DNA from: Jiella pacifica
GTDB lineage: Bacteria > Pseudomonadota > Alphaproteobacteria > Rhizobiales > Rhizobiaceae
Direction: 5' to 3'
Length of the DNA stretch: 64,000 nt
NCBI RefSeq assembly: GCF_010500815.1
Contig: NZ_JAAAMG010000002.1
Span: 197,730 to 261,729 of the forward strand
Position numbers and translations under genes: made by a program. Every line of letters begins with the position of its first letter. Position 1 is the stretch's first letter. Shown in pieces: positions 37,885 through 46,128 of this stretch. The notes under the pieces were generated by a model that saw only the letters and a list, made by a program, of their open reading frames with translations, had not been told where the DNA came from and did no database searches.

Positions 37885-39351
37885 TCACCCCGGACCGCCC
37901 AATGACCGCTCGGGTAGCATAATGTAGTCAACTCGAAATTGATTATCGTTTGCGAGCTCGACGTCAGGCTTTCCCGGCCCCTGCCAACGGACTATGACCT
38001 CGATCATACCATCATTGATGTTGTACGATGTCGATGCACCATCTAGGTAAATCCCACCGCTTCGCGTATTAACAGATGATATAAATATTGGCTTATTTCC
38101 GAAAATGTTAATATCGAAGGGGATAAGCGCTCTTAAACTCATATTTGAAACATCATAGCAACGCTTTTCTGGACATAACTCCCACTCCCGGACTGATCCG
38201 ACGACCATTTCACTTCCAATCACGTCAATTATGCGATTTATATTATTTCTAATATTTTCTTGACCTTTTCCGAGTTCGGAAAATTGGTTCACGAAATATC
38301 TATATTGGCTTTCAAAATCGATACTATTGCGTTTCATTATCCCCATTTCGGTTTCGATCTCGTTGAGGTGCGCATCTTGACCAATATTCGCCGCCTGAAC
38401 TCGTGCAAGGCCCTCCTGTGCGATACGAAATTGATCATTCGAGCGATCTAATGCCTGTTGCAAACTTCCGACTTCAGCTGACAATGACGCGAATTTGACG
38501 CCAAATTCTAGCATTTCAGAAATCTCTTTGTTTTTCTTGATTAACTCAATATACTGAGTTAGTTTAACAAAATCCGCATTCGACAAAGTTGTCACTTGGT
38601 CGCGTAATTTATTAAGATTTTGGCTCGCATCATCAAGATCGGAATATAATAATTCTATCTTCCTTTTATAGTTCAGAGTTTCGACTTGAACAGAATTTGA
38701 AAGCTCTACTAAAGTACCTGTTATTCTTCTGGCCTCAACCTTTAGTCTTTCTTCTGTTCGGATGGTTTCTTCCTTAGTTTTCTCAAGGAGCTCCTCGGAG
38801 GAATTCAATTTCCCTTGCGCGGTCTGTAATATCGTACTTATCCCATTTTGGGCTTTCTCGTATACCTCCCTAAGATTTTCTGCTCGCTCGTCGATTTCTT
38901 TCTTTCTACTCGCCAGATTGGATGATGCCTCATCAACATTAGACAAATAATTCTGCAAGTTGTTGTTAGCAGCTTGGACCGACTTATTTATACTTTTGAC
39001 TGCATTGTCATTAACGTTTTTTGCATTTTCCTCGGCCAACTCCGCTGCCGCTTTTGCTGTGGCTATTCTATCTTCAAAGACGGCCATTTTTCTCTGAAGC
39101 TCCTCGGTGCCGATACGAACTTGTGAATCGAGCAATTCTTTAGATCTTGTGGACACTGCGCTAATTATGCTTTCCTTTACTTGCTTATCGAGATATTGGT
39201 AAACACCATACAGTGCAGCGCCATTGCCAAGCATAAATAATGTAATGCTTATAATTGTAATATTCCGGTAACGTCGATTTAATTCGCGCTTGACTACTTC
39301 CTGCACATCCGAAAGGGAGAGTCCAGTCGATTGTGGTGGTCCATCCGACAT
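37885..39351 (-). CDS. membrane-anchored coiled-coil protein in an AT-rich islet
   Basis: The 488-residue protein is unlike its neighbours in base and codon use (many AAA, ATT, TTA, AGA codons). It has a cytoplasmic N-terminus, one membrane helix (about residues 31-54, ITIISITLFMLGNGAALYGV), a long coiled coil (about 57-380) rich in Glu, Lys, Asn and Gln, and a C-terminal beta-rich domain (about 390-488) with PFDINIFGNKPIFISS and IEVIVRWQGPGK. The domain looks somewhat like small lectin or receptor-binding modules, but I cannot name it. It is on the opposite strand to pth and ychF, which are usually adjacent. Recent horizontal acquisition is inferred; function unknown. Confidence 0.75.
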   Translation of the reverse strand: MSDGPPQSTGLSLSDVQEVVKRELNRRYRNITIISITLFMLGNGAALYGVYQYLDKQVKESIISAVSTRSKELLDSQVRIGTEELQRKMAVFEDRIATAKAAAELAEENAKNVNDNAVKSINKSVQAANNNLQNYLSNVDEASSNLASRKKEIDERAENLREVYEKAQNGISTILQTAQGKLNSSEELLEKTKEETIRTEERLKVEARRITGTLVELSNSVQVETLNYKRKIELLYSDLDDASQNLNKLRDQVTTLSNADFVKLTQYIELIKKNKEISEMLEFGVKFASLSAEVGSLQQALDRSNDQFRIAQEGLARVQAANIGQDAHLNEIETEMGIMKRNSIDFESQYRYFVNQFSELGKGQENIRNNINRIIDVIGSEMVVGSVREWELCPEKRCYDVSNMSLRALIPFDINIFGNKPIFISSVNTRSGGIYLDGASTSYNINDGMIEVIVRWQGPGKPDVELANDNQFRVDYIMLPERSLGGPG

Positions 39352-39527
39352 GAGTGTGCTCCAACATCCATCAGACCACAATCTAAGATCGTAACGACGT
39401 TAGGTCAACTGGGCGCATTCGCTAGGCAGAATCCGAGCGCTGTTGACCCCCTGCCCTTTCGGCTGCAAACAGCGCTTCAAATTCCGGATCGCATGGCGAT
39501 CCCCCAGTCTTCCGAAGGATTGCCCCC

Positions 39528-40631
39528 ATGGGTTTCAGATGCGGGATCGTCGGCCTGCCGAATGTCGGCAAGTCGACGCTGTTCAACGCCCTCACCAAGA
39601 CGGCAGCCGCGGCCGCCGCGAACTATCCGTTCTGCACGATCGAGCCGAACACCGGCGACGTGCCGGTGCCCGATCCGCGGCTGAAGGACATTGCGAGGAT
39701 CGCCAAGTCGGCGGCCATTCTGCCGACGCGCATCACCTTCGTCGACATCGCCGGCCTGGTGCGCGGTGCCTCCAAGGGCGAAGGGCTCGGCAACCAGTTC
39801 CTCGCCAACATCCGCGAAGTGGACGCCATCGTCCACGTGCTGCGCTGCTTCGAGGATGACGACATCGTTCATGTCGAGGGCCGGGTCGACCCGGTCGCCG
39901 ACGCCGAGACGGTCGAGACCGAGTTGATGCTGTCGGATCTGGAAAGCCTGGAACGCCGCGTCGCTTCCACCCGCAAGAAGGCGACCGGCAAGGACAAGGA
40001 GGCGATCACCGTCCTCCCCGTCATGGAAAAGGCCCTTGGCGTCCTCAACGACGGCAAGCCGGTGCGCGTTCTCCTCGCCGACATGGACGAGGAGGAGAAG
40101 GCCATTCTGAGGAACCTCAACCTCCTCACCTCCAAGCCCGTCCTCTATGTCTGCAACGTCGCCGAGGCGGATGCGGCCACCGGCAACGCCCATTCGCAAG
40201 CCGTCGCTGCCATGGCCGAAAAGCAGGGCGCGAGCTCGGTGATCATCTCCGCCGCCATCGAGTCCGAAATCGCCCAGCTGCCAGAGGAAGAAGTCGGCGA
40301 CTATCTCGAAGCCATGGGCCTCACCGAGCCCGGCCTCGATCGCCTCATCCGCGCCGGCTACGAACTCCTCGACCTCATCACCTATTTCACCGCCGGGCCG
40401 AAAGAGACCCGCGCCTGGACCATCGACAAGGGCACCAAGGCCCCCCAGGCCGCCGGCGTCATCCACACCGACTTCGAAAAGGGCTTCATCCGCGCCCAGA
40501 CCATCGCCTTTACCGATTTCGTCGCGCTGGGTGGCGAAGTGGGTGCCAAGGAAGCCGGCAAGTCCCGCGACGAAGGCAAGGAATATGTGGTGGCGGATGG
40601 CGACATCATGAACTTCAAATTCAACGTGTGA
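39528..40631 (+). CDS. ychF: redox-regulated ATPase/GTPase YchF
   Basis: The 367-residue Obg-family P-loop protein has [56 protein letters not shown] and the C-terminal TGS domain ending in [16 protein letters not shown] and [15 protein letters not shown]. YchF hydrolyses ATP better than GTP and binds ribosomes. An imperfectly conserved start region upstream (39352-39527) contains only the promoter. Confidence 0.95.
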   Translation: MGFRCGIVGLPNVGKSTLFNALTKTAAAAAANYPFCTIEPNTGDVPVPDPRLKDIARIAKSAAILPTRITFVDIAGLVRGASKGEGLGNQFLANIREVDAIVHVLRCFEDDDIVHVEGRVDPVADAETVETELMLSDLESLERRVASTRKKATGKDKEAITVLPVMEKALGVLNDGKPVRVLLADMDEEEKAILRNLNLLTSKPVLYVCNVAEADAATGNAHSQAVAAMAEKQGASSVIISAAIESEIAQLPEEEVGDYLEAMGLTEPGLDRLIRAGYELLDLITYFTAGPKETRAWTIDKGTKAPQAAGVIHTDFEKGFIRAQTIAFTDFVALGGEVGAKEAGKSRDEGKEYVVADGDIMNFKFNV

Positions 40632-40716
40632 GGACGCGATCAATCGGCAACCCCAGCCGGCCACGCTGCTCGTCCTCCCACCGACGCATGAGAGCTGGCC
40701 TTGGCCTCTGAAACTG

Positions 40717-40747
40717 CGTCATCCTCGGCACAAGGCCGAGGATGACG
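40717..40747. repeat. perfect 13 bp inverted repeat between convergent genes
   Basis: Arms 40717-40729 and 40735-40747 are perfect complements with a 5-base loop. The arm core (GTCATCC) resembles the GTCATCC core of the larger element at 59409-59550, typical of small palindromic elements in Alphaproteobacteria. It lies between ychF (+) and the osmC remnant (-) and may also terminate transcription. Confidence 0.7.
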
Positions 40748-40764
40748 AGAATCATTGTGGCTCT

Positions 40765-41240
40765 TCACCCCTCGACGCTGATTTCGGCCTCGCACCCCAC
40801 CGGAAAATTCACCGATCGCGCGATGAAGCATTTGGCATGCGCCTCGTGGTGCAGCGCCATCGCCTGGTCCTGATCGCTCTCTGCGGCGATCGTGACCCTT
40901 GGCCGTAGGACAGCCCGGACGAATTCTCCACCGCCGTCCGCCGCCTCCCGCATCTCGCCCTCGGCGACATCCTCATAGGCAGTGACGACGACGCCGGCAC
41001 GGCGCACAGATGCAGATACCAGAGCTGGTGGCAGGAAGAGAGCGAAGCGAGCAGCATCTCCTCAGGATTCCAGCGGGCGGGATCGCCGCGAAAGGCGGGG
41101 TCGGCCGAGCCTTCGATCGTCGGCTTGCCTTCGCCTGAGATCACATGGTCGCGGGAATAGGCGCGGTAGTTCGCGGTGCCCTGCCCCAGATTGCCGGTCC
41201 ATTCGAGCCGGATCGCGTAGTGGTGTCGCTTCTCGCCCAT
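40765..41240 (-). pseudogene. OsmC family protein, disrupted by a frameshift
   Basis: The first part (41240 down to about 41000) encodes MGEKRHHYAIRLEWTGN to SSCHQLWYLHLCA, an OsmC N-terminal half with the reactive Cys of SSCH. The second part resumes in another frame (RRAGVVVTAYEDVAEGEM to IARSVNFPVG) and contains the other family Cys region (HAKCFIARSVNFPV). Together they make a complete OsmC-like peroxide reductase of the usual length. The frame changes near 40995-41005 and is consistent with loss of one base. It may be a true mutation or a sequencing error. Confidence 0.8.
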
Positions 41241-41366
41241 GGCTCTTTCCTCCTATCGCCGCACCCCGACGCGCCTCCGGCTGCTCTCGAGGCGGCGGTA
41301 ACCCTGTCTTACGACTGACGCCCGCTGCGCTTGCGAAGGCGCGTCCGGCAATGCTTATAAACTCCC

Positions 41367-41960
41367 ATGCAGTGCCTATCGCCCCCTTCGCGCGCTTTCG
41401 ACCGCCCTTTCGTCACCGCTTCGAAGACGATCTTCGCCGCGATCCTGCTCGCCGGAATGTTCGCGGCATTGCCGCTCCCGCTTGCCATGGCCCAGACGGC
41501 GCCGAAGTCCGAGGAGCGGTTGACGGCAAAGCCGGATGCTCTGGCCGAGCACAAAATCGCAACGATCGAGAGCGACGCCTGGATGCGGATTGCATCGCCG
41601 CTCGCGCCGACACGGCTGTCGCTGGTGCTGGCGCCAAGCGCCATCGATCCTGCCGCGACCGTGTTCATCGACGTCTATCTCCAACCGGTCGGCGACGAGA
41701 CCGAAAGCGGCGAGGAATCTGCGCCTGGTCCCGCCCGGCTGACGGAGGCGGATCGAAGCCGGCTCGCCGGCACTGTCGCCTTCACCGAGGCGGACACCGT
41801 TGGCGAGGAGGAATACTTCGTCGTCAACGTGCCGCCCGGCATGCGCTTCGAGAGCGGGGCTGCGATCGTCACCATCACCCTCGCGGGCACGCTTGCGGGC
41901 GCCGACGCCCCGCCGGCGAATTCGGCGGTGGAGCTGCGCCGCGCCAACCTCCTCAGATAG
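41367..41960 (+). CDS. exported or membrane-anchored hypothetical protein
   Basis: The 197-residue protein has a hydrophobic stretch (TIFAAILLAGMFAALPLPLAMAQ, about residues 21-43) that is a probable signal peptide after an unusual polar lead. The mature part is acidic with beta-like segments (FIDVYLQPVGDE, AAIVTITLAGTLAG). No family is recognised. It is divergent from the osmC pseudogene. Confidence 0.55.
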   Translation: MQCLSPPSRAFDRPFVTASKTIFAAILLAGMFAALPLPLAMAQTAPKSEERLTAKPDALAEHKIATIESDAWMRIASPLAPTRLSLVLAPSAIDPAATVFIDVYLQPVGDETESGEESAPGPARLTEADRSRLAGTVAFTEADTVGEEEYFVVNVPPGMRFESGAAIVTITLAGTLAGADAPPANSAVELRRANLLR

Positions 41961-42029
41961 GCGTTTCGCGGTGCGGGCCATGAGCCTATAACCCGGCCTG
42001 ATTTGTTCCGAGATGGGAGTCCGTCTGCG

Positions 42030-42488
42030 ATGAAACGCGCCTATGAGGATTTCGAGGACGGGCTGGAGATTCCTCTCGGCCCTTACACGGCCGAACGTGA
42101 CGAGATGATCGCCTTCGCCGAGGAATTCGACCCGCAGCCCTTTCACCTGGACGACGCAGCGGGCGGCGCCAACGAACTCGTGGGCTCGCTGACGGCGTCC
42201 GGCTGGCACACCTGTTCGATGCTGATGCGGACGATGGCCGACGGCTTCCTCCTGGACTCGACGTCCCAGGGCTCGCCCGGCGTCGACTTCGTGAAGTGGC
42301 GGGCTCCCGTACGCCCCGGCGACAGGCTGACCGGCACGGCCCGCGTTCTTTCGCGCCGGCTGTCGGCCAAGCGCCCGACCCTCGGCATCGCCAAGATGGG
42401 CGTCACCCTCGAAAATCAGGACGGTGTGACGGTGCTGGAGACCGAGTACACCCTCCTCGTCCTTACCCGCGAGGGAGCCGCCGCATGA
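42030..42488 (+). CDS. MaoC-like dehydratase
   Basis: The 152-residue hot-dog fold protein has YTAERDEMIAFAEEFDPQPFHLDD with the hydratase Asp and His of the FDPQ-x-FH motif, GSLTASGWHTCSMLMR, and VDFVKWRAPVRPGDRLTG. MaoC proteins hydrate 2-enoyl-CoA with R stereochemistry; the exact substrate is unknown. It overlaps the next MaoC gene by 4 bases (ATGA), so the two products may form a heterodimer (inference). Confidence 0.9.
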   Translation: MKRAYEDFEDGLEIPLGPYTAERDEMIAFAEEFDPQPFHLDDAAGGANELVGSLTASGWHTCSMLMRTMADGFLLDSTSQGSPGVDFVKWRAPVRPGDRLTGTARVLSRRLSAKRPTLGIAKMGVTLENQDGVTVLETEYTLLVLTREGAAA

Positions 42489-42955
42489 GGTTCTGGGACA
42501 CATTCGTCGTCGGTGAGCCGATTGCCCTCGGATCGCATCGATTCCTGGCCGAGGACATCATCCGCTTTGCCGAGAAGTACGACCCGCAGGTCTTCCACCT
42601 CGATCCGGAGGCGGCGAAGAATTCCGTCCTCGGGGGGCTCTGTGCCTCTGGCTGGCACACGGCAGCCGCATGCATGCGGCTCAACGTCGAATATCGCTAT
42701 GGTAGGCTGAAGGAGTGGGTCGAGGCCGGCCATACGGCGCCGAAGATCGGCCCCTCCCCCGGCTTCAGGAACATGCGCTGGCCGAAGCCCGTCTATGCCG
42801 GCGACACCGTGACCTTCACCCAGACGGTCACCGACAAGCGGGTTTCGGAGACGCGGCCGGGCTGGGGGATCCTCAGCTTCACCACCCTCGGGGTGAACCA
42901 GAACGGCGCGGAAGTCTTCGCCTTCGACGGTGCGGCGTTCCAGGGGACGGACTAG
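42485..42955 (+). CDS. MaoC-like dehydratase, second of a tandem pair
   Basis: The 156-residue protein has RFLAEDIIRFAEKYDPQVFHLDPE with the same Asp-His hydratase residues, GGLCASGWHTAAACMRL and MRWPKPVYAGDTVTFTQTV. Its start overlaps the stop of the first MaoC gene. The two share family motifs but are clearly diverged. The 250 bases after it (42956-43205) contain no recognised gene. Confidence 0.9.
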   Translation: MRFWDTFVVGEPIALGSHRFLAEDIIRFAEKYDPQVFHLDPEAAKNSVLGGLCASGWHTAAACMRLNVEYRYGRLKEWVEAGHTAPKIGPSPGFRNMRWPKPVYAGDTVTFTQTVTDKRVSETRPGWGILSFTTLGVNQNGAEVFAFDGAAFQGTD

Positions 42956-43205
42956 AACTTTCGGTACCGGCGCCAAGGATCGGCGAGCGCCCCGCAGCAT
43001 CCGCCATGCATACGAGGTTCATCAGCCCCGGCGGAAACGGCGCCGTCGCCGCACCAAGGAACCGAAAGAAACGAAATCCGAGCGAAACACAACGCGAAAT
43101 CAATCTGAAATACCGTGGGTCTAGAGGAGCGGCCGCCGAACGGTTCCCGAGGCAAGGTTGCCCGGATGCGTCCGTTGGTTTCGGCGTCTTTCGAGATCCA
43201 CTTCC

Positions 43206-43607
43206 ATGCGCAACATCGACAAGGTGTATGTGGCCGCCGGCTTCGGGTGGCTGATTTTTGCCGCCGGCTTCGGCACGTGGCTGGGTGCGAGCGGCCATTT
43301 CAACTTTTCCGAATCGCACGCCCATATCGGCCTGCTCGGCTTCGTCGCCTCCATGCTCTTCGGCCTCGTCCATCGTGGCTGGCCGGAACTGCGCGAGCGA
43401 ACGCTCGCCGTCATCCAGTTTGCCGTCTACGAGATCGGCGCCATCGTGCTCCTCGCCGGCAAGATCATGGTCGACGCGACCGGCGTCCCGAATGCCCTGC
43501 TGATGATCGGTTCGCCGATCGTCATCATTGGCGTCGTCCTCTTCCTCTGGCTGTTCCTCGCTTCCCCCGCACGAAGGAACACGCCGGAGATGGTGCCTGC
43601 GGAATAA
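43206..43607 (+). CDS. small four-helix membrane protein
   Basis: The 133-residue protein has four hydrophobic helices (VYVAAGFGWLIFAAGFGTWLG, IGLLGFVASMLFGLVH, QFAVYEIGAIVLLAGKI, LMIGSPIVIIGVVLFLWLFL). It contains SESHAHIGLLGF, which in a family of small proteins related to haem-copper oxidase subunit I provides histidines on one side of the membrane. Haem or quinone binding is speculation. A terminator at 43641 follows. Confidence 0.65.
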   Translation: MRNIDKVYVAAGFGWLIFAAGFGTWLGASGHFNFSESHAHIGLLGFVASMLFGLVHRGWPELRERTLAVIQFAVYEIGAIVLLAGKIMVDATGVPNALLMIGSPIVIIGVVLFLWLFLASPARRNTPEMVPAE

Positions 43608-43640
43608 TCCCCCAGATCCCGCATCCCCGCACCTGAAGGA

Positions 43641-43674
43641 AGCCCTGGCCGTTCCCCCACGGTCAGGGCTTTTT
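43641..43674 (+). terminator. rho-independent terminator
   Basis: Arms 43641-43651 and 43660-43670 form an 11 bp stem with one G-T pair and an 8-base loop, followed by TTTT. It ends the transcript of the small membrane protein and overlaps the last codons of the convergent tetR gene. Confidence 0.8.
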
Positions 43675-44265
43675 CGTTGGCAGATACTTGTCGAGGATGG
43701 CTTCGGCGACCTCCTGCACCGTCGCACGAGCCTCTTCCCGGCTTGCCTGCGCGACGTCGAGAAGCGAGATCATCGCCTCGACGCCGGTCGCCACCGACAG
43801 CGCCCGGACGAGCCGCGCCTGTTCCTCCTCGGTGAGATCGTGCGGCGTTTCGTCGAGCGCCCGTCGATACATCGCCGTACGGCGGGCGCCCCGTGGCGGC
43901 GCCTGCCGCCGATCGTTCTGGCCCGACGCATCGAGATTTCGTGCCAGGAAGCGGCGGAACTCGGCTTCGTGACCGAGCGCCAGATCGAACATTTCCAGAC
44001 CGATCGCCAAAAGCTTCTCGCGCAGCTTCGAGGAATGCACGACGATCGCCTCGTAGGGGCGAACGTCGAGGGCGAGCCCTGCCTCGGCAGCAAGGGTGTT
44101 GGGGTCGGAGAAATAGCGATAGGCCGTGGCCTTCGAGACGCCGACCTCGGCCGCCGCCGCCGCCACTGTCACGGCCTCTCCCCTGGCGATGAGCGCCCGC
44201 GCCCCGGCGAGCACGGCCTCCCGGGTGCGTGACTTCTGCTGCAGGCGTTCATGGGACAGGGACAT
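43663..44265 (-). CDS. TetR/AcrR family transcriptional regulator
   Basis: The 200-residue protein has an N-terminal helix-turn-helix (TREAVLAGARALIARGEAVTVAAAAAEVGVSKATAYRYFSD, about residues 13-53) and a variable ligand-binding C-terminal domain. ATG 44265 is preferred over GTG 44292, because the latter lies inside the palindrome that is the probable operator. It is divergent from the cupin gene, which it likely controls. Confidence 0.88.
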   Translation of the reverse strand: MSLSHERLQQKSRTREAVLAGARALIARGEAVTVAAAAAEVGVSKATAYRYFSDPNTLAAEAGLALDVRPYEAIVVHSSKLREKLLAIGLEMFDLALGHEAEFRRFLARNLDASGQNDRRQAPPRGARRTAMYRRALDETPHDLTEEEQARLVRALSVATGVEAMISLLDVAQASREEARATVQEVAEAILDKYLPTKKP

Positions 44266-44286
44266 CGGGACCCAAATTCTTTCGTG

Positions 44287-44298
44287 AGACACTTGTCT
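44287..44298. promoter_or_regulatory. palindromic operator for the TetR regulator
   Basis: AGACA (44287-44291) and TGTCT (44294-44298) are perfect inverted arms separated by two bases. The site lies in the 95-base region between tetR and the cupin gene, with AT-rich promoter-like sequence (TATAAA at 44299) next to it. It is a reasonable TetR binding site for both directions. Confidence 0.55.
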
Positions 44299-44359
44299 TA
44301 TAAAGAGACTGGTGTATTGTGAATGAATTGGGTGCTTCCCGCAACAGGAGACCGCAGCG

Positions 44360-44821
44360 ATGACCCGCCCCAGGACCTATCAGTCCCTTGGCATCCTGAT
44401 GAAATTCCACGCTTTTCCCGGTGATGTGCAGGACAAGTTCTGCCTGGTCGAGGCGGTGGTTCCGCCCGGCCTTGGAGCTCCGCCGAACCATCATGCGGGC
44501 GAGACCGAGGCCTTCTACGTTCTCGACGGCGAGATCGATTTCCGCTTCGGCACGGAACCCTTCACAGCCAAGGCCGGCGACTACGTGGCGGTGCCGGACG
44601 GCGCGGTCCACGCCTTCTCCGCCAGGGGACCGTCGCCGGCCCGCATCCTCATCCTCAACGCACCCGGCCACATGCACGAGCGCTTCTTCACGGAGCTCGG
44701 CGAGCCGGTCGCCGACGAGACCCGCGAGCCCGCCGGCATGGACGGCCCGCCGGATGTCGGGCGGATCGTCAAGACCGCAGAGGCCGTCGGCATGACGATC
44801 CTGCCGCCGCCCGGGCACTGA
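44360..44821 (+). CDS. cupin domain-containing protein
   Basis: The 153-residue protein has the cupin core: PPNHHAGETEAFYVLDGEIDFRFG with the metal-binding His-His and Glu, and GDYVAVPDGAVHAFS with the second His. It probably binds a divalent metal. Substrate unknown. GGAG lies upstream of ATG 44360. Control by the divergent TetR protein suggests induction by a small molecule. Confidence 0.87.
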   Translation: MTRPRTYQSLGILMKFHAFPGDVQDKFCLVEAVVPPGLGAPPNHHAGETEAFYVLDGEIDFRFGTEPFTAKAGDYVAVPDGAVHAFSARGPSPARILILNAPGHMHERFFTELGEPVADETREPAGMDGPPDVGRIVKTAEAVGMTILPPPGH

Positions 44822-44834
44822 GCGGCAACGAGAG

Positions 44835-45965
44835 CTACCGCACGATGGTGAGCTTCTCCGCCGCCCGGGTGATCGCCGTATAGAGCCAGCGCTCGCGGGT
44901 ATCGCGGAAGGCGAAGCTCTCGTCGAACAGCATGACGTCGTCCCACTGAGAGCCCTGCGCCTTGTGGACGGTCAGCGCGTAGCCATAGTCGAAATCGTCG
45001 AAGCGCTTCTTGGTCGCCCAGGGCACGTCGGCGTCCGGCTCCTCGAAGGCCTGCTTCAGGAGCCGGATCTTCGCCGCGCCCTGGTCGATGTCGTCGTCGT
45101 CCGGCTTGACGATCAGGTTGACGCCGGGCTTCGTCGTCTCGCGCGAGGCGGTCATCACCTGCCAGAGCGAGCCGTTGAGGAGCCCCTTTGGCGGATCGTT
45201 CCTGAGGCAGACCAGCTTGTCGCCCGCCATCGGCAGCGGCCCTTCGAAGCCCTTCAGCTCGCGCAGTCGGGCATTGTAGCGCCGCCGGGTGCGGTTGGTG
45301 CCGACGAGCACCTGGTCGGCGGCGAGCACTCTTTCCGTCTCCACCTCGCGCTTGGAGATCACCTGCGCGTTCTCGCCATAGTCGCCATACATCAGCTCGC
45401 GACCTTCCCGCACCGCGAGCGCCATCTCGATGATCGGATTGTCTCGCGCCTGGCGGTGGATCTCCGAGAGCAGGAAATCCGGCTCCGCCTCGGTGAAGAA
45501 GCCGCCGCCCGAGACCGGTGGCAACTGGCCCGGATCGCCGAGGACAAGGATGGGCGTGCCGAACGACAGGAGATCGCGGCCGAGCGCCTCGTCGACCATC
45601 GAGCATTCGTCGACGACGACGAGCTTGGCCTTGGCGACGGGGCTCTGGCGATTGAGCGAGAAGGTCGGCGAGACCCGCGAGACGCCGCTCGCCTCGTCCG
45701 AGACGGTTTCCTCGCCGCGCGGCCGGTAGATCAGCGAATGCAACGTCCGCGCCGACTTCGCGCCCTTGGAGCGCAGCACCTGCGCCGCCTTGCCGGTGAA
45801 TGCGGCGAATTGCACGGCGCCGTCGATCCCCTCGGCGAAGTGCCGGGCGAGCGTCGTCTTGCCCGTTCCGGCATAGCCAAACAGGCGGAAGATCGGTTGA
45901 TCGCCCCGATCGAGCCAGTCGGCGACGGCGCGCAGCGCGTCGTCCTGTTGCGGCGTCAGTTGCAA
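44835..45965 (-). CDS. ATP-dependent RecD-like DNA helicase
   Basis: The 376-residue superfamily 1B helicase has Walker A FGYAGTGKTTLARHF, FTGKAAQVLRSKGA, Walker B LVVVDECSMVDEAL, LGDPGQLPPVSGGGFF, TNRTRRRYNARLR, and YALTVHKAQGSQWDDVML with LYTAITRAAEKL. This is the stand-alone RecD2/Dda-like class. Convergent with the cupin gene. Biological role (phage Dda-like, or replication-fork repair) is not known. Confidence 0.92.
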   Translation of the reverse strand: MQLTPQQDDALRAVADWLDRGDQPIFRLFGYAGTGKTTLARHFAEGIDGAVQFAAFTGKAAQVLRSKGAKSARTLHSLIYRPRGEETVSDEASGVSRVSPTFSLNRQSPVAKAKLVVVDECSMVDEALGRDLLSFGTPILVLGDPGQLPPVSGGGFFTEAEPDFLLSEIHRQARDNPIIEMALAVREGRELMYGDYGENAQVISKREVETERVLAADQVLVGTNRTRRRYNARLRELKGFEGPLPMAGDKLVCLRNDPPKGLLNGSLWQVMTASRETTKPGVNLIVKPDDDDIDQGAAKIRLLKQAFEEPDADVPWATKKRFDDFDYGYALTVHKAQGSQWDDVMLFDESFAFRDTRERWLYTAITRAAEKLTIVR

Positions 45966-46128
45966 GGCGTCTCTCCCGCATGGCGTCGGCTCGGAATGAT
46001 CGCAGGCGTCGAAACGATGCGACCGACCGACACTTGGCAGCGGGCCGCGCAGTCATCAATCGAAAAGGTGAAGAAATCGGGGGATTGCGCCACGGCGCGA
46101 CGAAGGTCGCGCCGCCTGGAGCGAGCCG

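Noticed and set aside
39200-39351. An upstream start at 39381 for the coiled-coil protein
   Set aside because: The extra residues (MWSDGCWSTL) are Trp/Cys-rich and unlike the polar start beginning MSDGPPQS; the internal ATG at 39351 is more natural.
37702-39527. Direct repeats (attachment sites) flanking the AT-rich islet
   Set aside because: I compared the borders after pth and before ychF and found no matching repeat of useful length.
40765-41007. A separate small gene on the minus strand
   Set aside because: It is the second half of the frameshifted osmC-like gene, not an independent gene.
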